Made by a program: the position numbers and the translations under genes
Source of the DNA: Thermovenabulum sp049701175
Lineage (GTDB): Bacteria > Bacillota > Thermosediminibacteria > Thermosediminibacterales > Thermosediminibacteraceae
Assembly (NCBI RefSeq): GCF_049701175.1
Contig: NZ_JBNATW010000006.1
Span: forward strand, 33,199-97,198
Direction: 5' to 3'
DNA: 64,000 nt
Shown: one piece after another, positions 60,301-64,000 of the stretch
Layout: each line of letters begins with the position of its first letter
Numbering within the stretch: the first letter of the stretch is position 1
The notes under the pieces: generated by a model
Databases searched by the model: none
Told to the model about the DNA's origin: nothing
The model's input: the letters and a program-made list of their open reading frames with translations, nothing else

Positions 60301-61087
60301 GCTTAGCATAGGGCAGTATATACCGGGAGATTCTTTTGTTCACAAACTGGATCCCAGAACAAAAATAATAATTACTTTTGTGTTCATGATAGTAATATTT
60401 GTAATAAATAATTTTTATGGATATATATTTCCTGTAATCTTCATATTGATAGCAGCATTGTTTTCAAAAATATCCTTAAAATATATGATTAAAGGCCTTA
60501 GGCCATTACTTTTTATCATTTTTTTGACGTTTATTTTGAACCTTTTTATGATAAAAGGAAGAATTTTATATGAAATAGGGCCTTTTGATATTACCTATGA
60601 AGGATTATACCAGGCAGTTTTTATGGCTTTAAGGCTAATATTTTTGATTGTCGGAACATCCCTTTTGACATTAACAACTTCTCCAATAATGTTAACAGAT
60701 GGGATAGAGTACTTACTAAAACCCTTTAAACGCATTGGTGTACCTGCCCATGAACTTGCAATGATGATGACAATTGCTTTACGGTTTATTCCTACTTTGC
60801 TCGAAGAAACAGATAAAATAATGAAAGCACAAATGGCAAGAGGGGCAGACTTTCAAAGCGGGAATTTAATAAACAGGGCAAAAAGCTTGGTGCCTATTTT
60901 AGTGCCTCTTTTTGTCAGCGCTTTTAGGCGGGCGGATGAGTTGGCAATGGCTATGGAATCGAGGTGTTATAGGGGCGGAGAAAATAGAACGAGAATGAAA
61001 GAACTGAAAATGACGAATAAAGATTTTATAGCGCTTTGCGCAACAGCTGTTATGACAGCTGGATGTATTGCCAGCAGATTCCTATAA
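60293..61087 (+). CDS. ecfT: ECF transporter membrane subunit EcfT
   Basis: Membrane scaffold of 264 aa that links the ATPases to the S component. Membrane helices include IIITFVFMIVIFVI and LRPLLFIIFLTFILNLFMI, and the two coupling helices carry MKAQMARGADFQ and AMESRCYRGG (the Ala-Arg-Gly-type motifs). Confidence 0.95.
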   Translation: MRELSIGQYIPGDSFVHKLDPRTKIIITFVFMIVIFVINNFYGYIFPVIFILIAALFSKISLKYMIKGLRPLLFIIFLTFILNLFMIKGRILYEIGPFDITYEGLYQAVFMALRLIFLIVGTSLLTLTTSPIMLTDGIEYLLKPFKRIGVPAHELAMMMTIALRFIPTLLEETDKIMKAQMARGADFQSGNLINRAKSLVPILVPLFVSAFRRADELAMAMESRCYRGGENRTRMKELKMTNKDFIALCATAVMTAGCIASRFL

Positions 61088-61107
61088 TTAGGTGGCGGAA
61101 CTAACCC

Positions 61108-61848
61108 ATGAACGTTAAAATAGAAATTGAATACGATGGAACTAATTATCATGGGTGGCAAAAGCAAAAGAATTCCATATCAATACAAGAGATAATGGAA
61201 AATGCTATAAAAAAGGTATTAAAGGAGGAAGTAAAACTAATTGGTGCGGGGAGGACAGATGCTGGTGTCCATGCAAAAGGACAGGTAGCAAATTTCCACA
61301 CCAATACCAAAATCCCTATAGAAAAATTACCCTATGCAATTAATAGCCAATTGCCACCGGATATTGTGGTTAAAAGTGCAACAATTGTTCCAGAAGATTT
61401 CCACGCAAGGTACAGCGCAAAAGCAAAGGTATATACCTATACCATTTATAATTCTAAATTCCCGTCACCCTTTTACAGGTATTACAGCTATTTTTATCCT
61501 TTCCAGCTTGATTTAAAATCAATGAGAGAAGCTGCGTCTTATATCGTTGGAGAACATGATTTTGCTGCTTTTAAAGCATCAAACAGCAGTGTAAAAAATA
61601 CGGTGAGAACTGTAAATAGTTTGGAAGTTATAAAGCTGGGGGATATAATTAAAATAGAGGTTGAGGCAAACGGATTTTTATACAATATGGTAAGGATAAT
61701 AGCTGGCACCCTTTTAAATGTAGGAATTAGGAAAATAAAACCAGAAGAAATTATAAAAATAATTGAGTCAAAAGATAGGAGCAGGGCAGGGCCTACATTG
61801 CCTGCCAGCGGACTTTGTTTAGAAAAAGTAATTTATGATGAAGCTTGA
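61108..61848 (+). CDS. truA: tRNA pseudouridine(38-40) synthase
   Basis: Makes pseudouridine at positions 38-40 in the tRNA anticodon arm, 246 aa. The catalytic Asp is in GAGRTDAGVHAKGQVANF. DYDGT-type start (IEIEYDGTNYHGWQKQ), and FLYNMVRIIAGTLLNVG near the end. Confidence 0.96.
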   Translation: MNVKIEIEYDGTNYHGWQKQKNSISIQEIMENAIKKVLKEEVKLIGAGRTDAGVHAKGQVANFHTNTKIPIEKLPYAINSQLPPDIVVKSATIVPEDFHARYSAKAKVYTYTIYNSKFPSPFYRYYSYFYPFQLDLKSMREAASYIVGEHDFAAFKASNSSVKNTVRTVNSLEVIKLGDIIKIEVEANGFLYNMVRIIAGTLLNVGIRKIKPEEIIKIIESKDRSRAGPTLPASGLCLEKVIYDEA

Positions 61849-61874
61849 CATTGAAAAAATAAGTGTAATAAAAT
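61845..61874 (+). promoter_or_regulatory. Promoter of rplM-rpsI
   Basis: TTGACA at 61845-61850, overlapping the truA stop codon, and TAAAAT at 61869-61874 with an 18-base spacer, 26 bases before the rplM start. Confidence 0.75.
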
Positions 61875-61900
61875 AACCTTGTGATTTGAGGAGGGATATA

Positions 61901-62335
61901 ATGAAAACCTTCATGGCAAAAAAAGACGAGATTAAACGAGAATGGTATATTATAGATGCAACGGATAAACCATTGGGAAGGCTTGCAGCTCAGGTAGCAA
62001 AAATTTTAAAAGGTAAACATAAACCTATATATACACCCCATGTGGATACGGGGGACCATGTTATTGTGGTAAATGCAGAAAAAGTAATATTGACGGGGAA
62101 AAAATTGGATAAAAAGATTTACTACCGCCATTCACTATATCCAGGTGGACTGAAAGCTGAAACCTATAGAAGCTTTTTAAAGAGAGCTCCCGAAAAGGCA
62201 ATTTATAAAGCGATTTGGGGAATGCTTCCACATAATTCTTTAGGTAGAAAGATGATAAAGAAATTACGAGTCTACAGAGGACCGGAACATCCTCATCAAG
62301 CTCAGCAGCCAAAAGAATTGCCTTTTGAAGGATAA
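61901..62335 (+). CDS. rplM: 50S ribosomal protein L13
   Basis: Early-assembly protein of 144 aa: MKTFMAKKDEIKREWYIIDATDKPLGRLAAQVAKIL and the C-terminal LPHNSLGRKMIKKLRVYRGPEHPHQAQQP. The start is ATG 61901 after GAGGAGGG. Confidence 0.97.
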   Translation: MKTFMAKKDEIKREWYIIDATDKPLGRLAAQVAKILKGKHKPIYTPHVDTGDHVIVVNAEKVILTGKKLDKKIYYRHSLYPGGLKAETYRSFLKRAPEKAIYKAIWGMLPHNSLGRKMIKKLRVYRGPEHPHQAQQPKELPFEG

Positions 62336-62356
62336 TTTGATGAAAGGAGCGAGAGA

Positions 62357-62746
62357 ATGAAGGACGCAATCTTAACAACCGGCAGGAGAAAAACCTCGGT
62401 TGCAAGAGTATGGATAAAGCCGGGAAATGGGCAGATTATTATAAATGAAAAGCCTTTTGAGGAATATTTTACCCTTGAAACTTTAAGGGAAGATGTTATA
62501 AAGCCTTTTGTTGTCACCAATACCCTTGGGAAATTTGATGTAGTAGCAAATGTAAAAGGTGGAGGATTTTCAGGTCAAGCAGGTGCAGTGCGCCATGGCA
62601 TTGCAAGGGCGCTGCTTCAGATTGATGAGTCCTTCAAACCTGTACTAAGAAAAGAAGGGCTACTTACAAGGGATCCAAGAATGGTGGAAAGGAAAAAATA
62701 CGGACTCAAAAAAGCACGGCGTGCACCTCAATTCTCCAAACGTTAA
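62357..62746 (+). CDS. rpsI: 30S ribosomal protein S9
   Basis: Protein of 129 aa whose C-terminal tail reaches the P-site tRNA (ARRAPQFSKR). TTGRRKTSVARVWIKPGNGQIIINEKPFEEYF and GGGFSGQAGAVRHGIARALL are normal. It pairs with rplM as in all bacteria. Confidence 0.97.
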   Translation: MKDAILTTGRRKTSVARVWIKPGNGQIIINEKPFEEYFTLETLREDVIKPFVVTNTLGKFDVVANVKGGGFSGQAGAVRHGIARALLQIDESFKPVLRKEGLLTRDPRMVERKKYGLKKARRAPQFSKR

Positions 62747-62773
62747 AGAAGGACGGAGTCCTTCTTTTTTCTT
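62745..62773 (+). terminator. Terminator of rplM-rpsI
   Basis: AAAGAAGGAC (62745-62754) and GTCCTTCTTT (62758-62767) form a 10-bp stem with a three-base loop, followed by T bases. The stem overlaps the rpsI stop codon. Confidence 0.9.
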
Positions 62774-62838
62774 TAGTTAAAAAAGAATTAATATTGAGAA
62801 TTATAGAATAAAAAATGATATTTTTACTGACAAAAGGG

Positions 62839-62866
62839 TTGTTAAATAAAAATAGTAAGATATAAT
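62839..62866 (+). promoter_or_regulatory. Promoter of trxB
   Basis: TTGTTA at 62839-62844 and TATAAT at 62861-62866 with a 16-base spacer. Confidence 0.7.
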
Positions 62867-62923
62867 TAAAATAAAAGTTAAAGGGAAATATTTTATTAAA
62901 AACATGTATAAGGAGGAATAAAA

Positions 62924-63841
62924 ATGAATCACGATTTAATCATAATAGGTGGGGGACCGGCTGGTTTATCTGCAGCAATTTACGGGGCAAGGGCAAGGTT
63001 AGATACAGTGGTTGTGGAAAAAATGTATGCAGGTGGACAAGCAGCAATTACCGATAGGATAGAAAATTATCCAGGATTTGTAGAAGGAATAGGCGGAATG
63101 GAACTGACAGAAGCCATGAAAATGCAGGCAGAAAGATTTGGGGCAAAGTTCGTAAACGGAGAGGTTCAGAAAATAATACCCAAAGAAGATGGTTTTGAAG
63201 TGGTACTAAAAAATGAACAGTTAAAGGCAAAAGCAGTGATTCTTGCAATGGGAGCAGAAGCGAGAAAATTAATGGTGAAAGGTGAGAAGGAGTTTACAGG
63301 AAGAGGTGTTTCTTATTGCGCTACTTGTGACGGGGCTTTCTACACTGACAGGAAAGTGGTAGTGGTAGGTGGCGGAGATTCAGCAATAGAGGAAGCAATT
63401 TATTTAACGAAATTTGCTGAAAGCGTAACAGTAATACATAGAAGAAACGAGTTAAGGGCAACTAAGATATTACAGGAAAGGGCATTTTCTAATGAAAAGA
63501 TTAAATTTTTATGGGATTCAGTAGTAGAAGAAATAAGGGGTAAGGATGCAGTAGAGGAAATAGTAGTAAAAAATATAAAGACAGGAGAGGAAATTATATA
63601 TCCCACGGATGGGGTTTTTGTTGCAATAGGATGGGAACCTAATTCCGAAATAGTCAAGGATTTAGTTAAACTTAATGAAAGGGGCTATATAGTTACTGAC
63701 GAAAATATGGCAACAAACGTACCAGGTATTTTTGCTGCAGGAGATATCAGGGAAAAAGCATTAAGACAGGTCATTACAGCTGCAGCAGATGGAGCAATAG
63801 CAGCGGTTTCTGCAGAAAAGTATATTGAGGAAAAAAGATAA
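62924..63841 (+). CDS. trxB: Thioredoxin reductase
   Basis: FAD and NADPH dithiol oxidoreductase of 305 aa. FAD motif IGGGPAGLSAAIYGARA, active-site CATC in SYCATCDGAFY, NADPH motif GGGDSAIEEA with the downstream HRR (VIHRRNELRA), and the C-terminal GIFAAGDIREKALRQVITAAADGAIAA. The HRR pattern suggests NADPH use. No thioredoxin gene lies beside it. GGAGGAA precedes ATG. Confidence 0.96.
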   Translation: MNHDLIIIGGGPAGLSAAIYGARARLDTVVVEKMYAGGQAAITDRIENYPGFVEGIGGMELTEAMKMQAERFGAKFVNGEVQKIIPKEDGFEVVLKNEQLKAKAVILAMGAEARKLMVKGEKEFTGRGVSYCATCDGAFYTDRKVVVVGGGDSAIEEAIYLTKFAESVTVIHRRNELRATKILQERAFSNEKIKFLWDSVVEEIRGKDAVEEIVVKNIKTGEEIIYPTDGVFVAIGWEPNSEIVKDLVKLNERGYIVTDENMATNVPGIFAAGDIREKALRQVITAAADGAIAAVSAEKYIEEKR

Positions 63842-63877
63842 ATAAATAATAGGGAAATAAATATAAAATAGGTTATT

Positions 63878-63912
63878 AACCCTACGCATAATTTTTGCGT
63901 AGGGTTTAAAAA
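63878..63912 (+). terminator. Terminator of trxB
   Basis: AACCCTACGCA (63878-63888) and TGCGTAGGGTT (63896-63906) form an 11-bp stem around TAATTTT, followed by TAAAAATAATTTT. Confidence 0.8.
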
Positions 63913-63975
63913 TAATTTTATAAAAGAACCAACCGAATTTTAAATAATGATAGTGTAAAATATTTTTAGGTCAAA

Positions 63976-64000
63976 AAGGAGGAAAAAGCAGAAAAAATGT
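63976..64000 (+). other. Ribosome binding site of a gene cut by the window end
   Basis: AAGGAGG at 63976-63982 is followed by ATG at 63997. The next gene probably starts here or slightly further on; nothing more can be said. Confidence 0.45.

Overview
The window looks like a chromosomal segment of a low-GC, Gram-positive, spore-forming anaerobe of the Clostridia. The evidence is an SLH-type S-layer protein, sporulation genes (bofA, a SpoIID-type protein, yabP, yabQ), a four-subunit pyruvate/2-oxoacid:ferredoxin oxidoreductase, the long Firmicutes-type SRP RNA, TTGACA/TATAAT promoters and strong GGAGG ribosome binding sites. A thermophile related to Thermoanaerobacterales or Thermosediminibacterales is plausible, but that is an impression from protein similarity recalled from memory, not a measurement.

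Layout. 1-2.15 kb: 3' part of an S-layer gene. 2.15-2.41 kb: remnant of a class IIC group II intron directly behind the S-layer terminator. 2.5-6.3 kb: a MacAB/YknXYZ-like export operon. 6.3-11.6 kb: accessory genes (orphan nucleotidyltransferase, membrane-anchored polysaccharide deacetylase with a PlsY-like N-terminus, GNAT, DUF503, PilX-like protein, MFS exporter). 11.8-13.2 kb: six tRNA genes (four Ser, two Arg) around tadA. 13.5-17.3 kb: an inserted block with an HD-GYP protein, a chemoreceptor, a second intron scrap and a transporter remnant. 17.3-24.4 kb: SRP RNA, a magnesium regulon, then dnaX-ebfC-recR, a ferredoxin remnant, DUF2508 and bofA. 24.4-27.8 kb: porCDAB. 27.9-31.5 kb: sporulation and division genes and ppx. 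31.5-62.8 kb: rpoBC, str, S10, spc and alpha operons in standard order, then ecfA1A2T-truA-rplM-rpsI. 62.9-63.9 kb: trxB.

The most interesting part is 17.8-20.7 kb. An M-box Mg2+ riboswitch with a readable antiterminator and terminator is followed by an 18-codon leader ORF. The end of that ORF lies inside one of two mutually exclusive hairpins, and the other hairpin buries the ribosome binding site of the next gene. That gene encodes PRC-barrel, MgtE-N and CBS domains with no membrane pore. Its partner is an NRAMP-family transporter whose metal-binding motifs are changed (DPGN to DATG, MPH to TPW) as expected for a magnesium carrier. I read this as a sensor plus NRAMP-type Mg2+ uptake system under two layers of RNA control. 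Other notable items are two A AAA AAG frameshift sites in dnaX, a missing rpmD, rpoBC detached from rplKAJL, a four-cysteine insert in EF-Tu, and tadA beside its tRNA-Arg(ACG) substrate.
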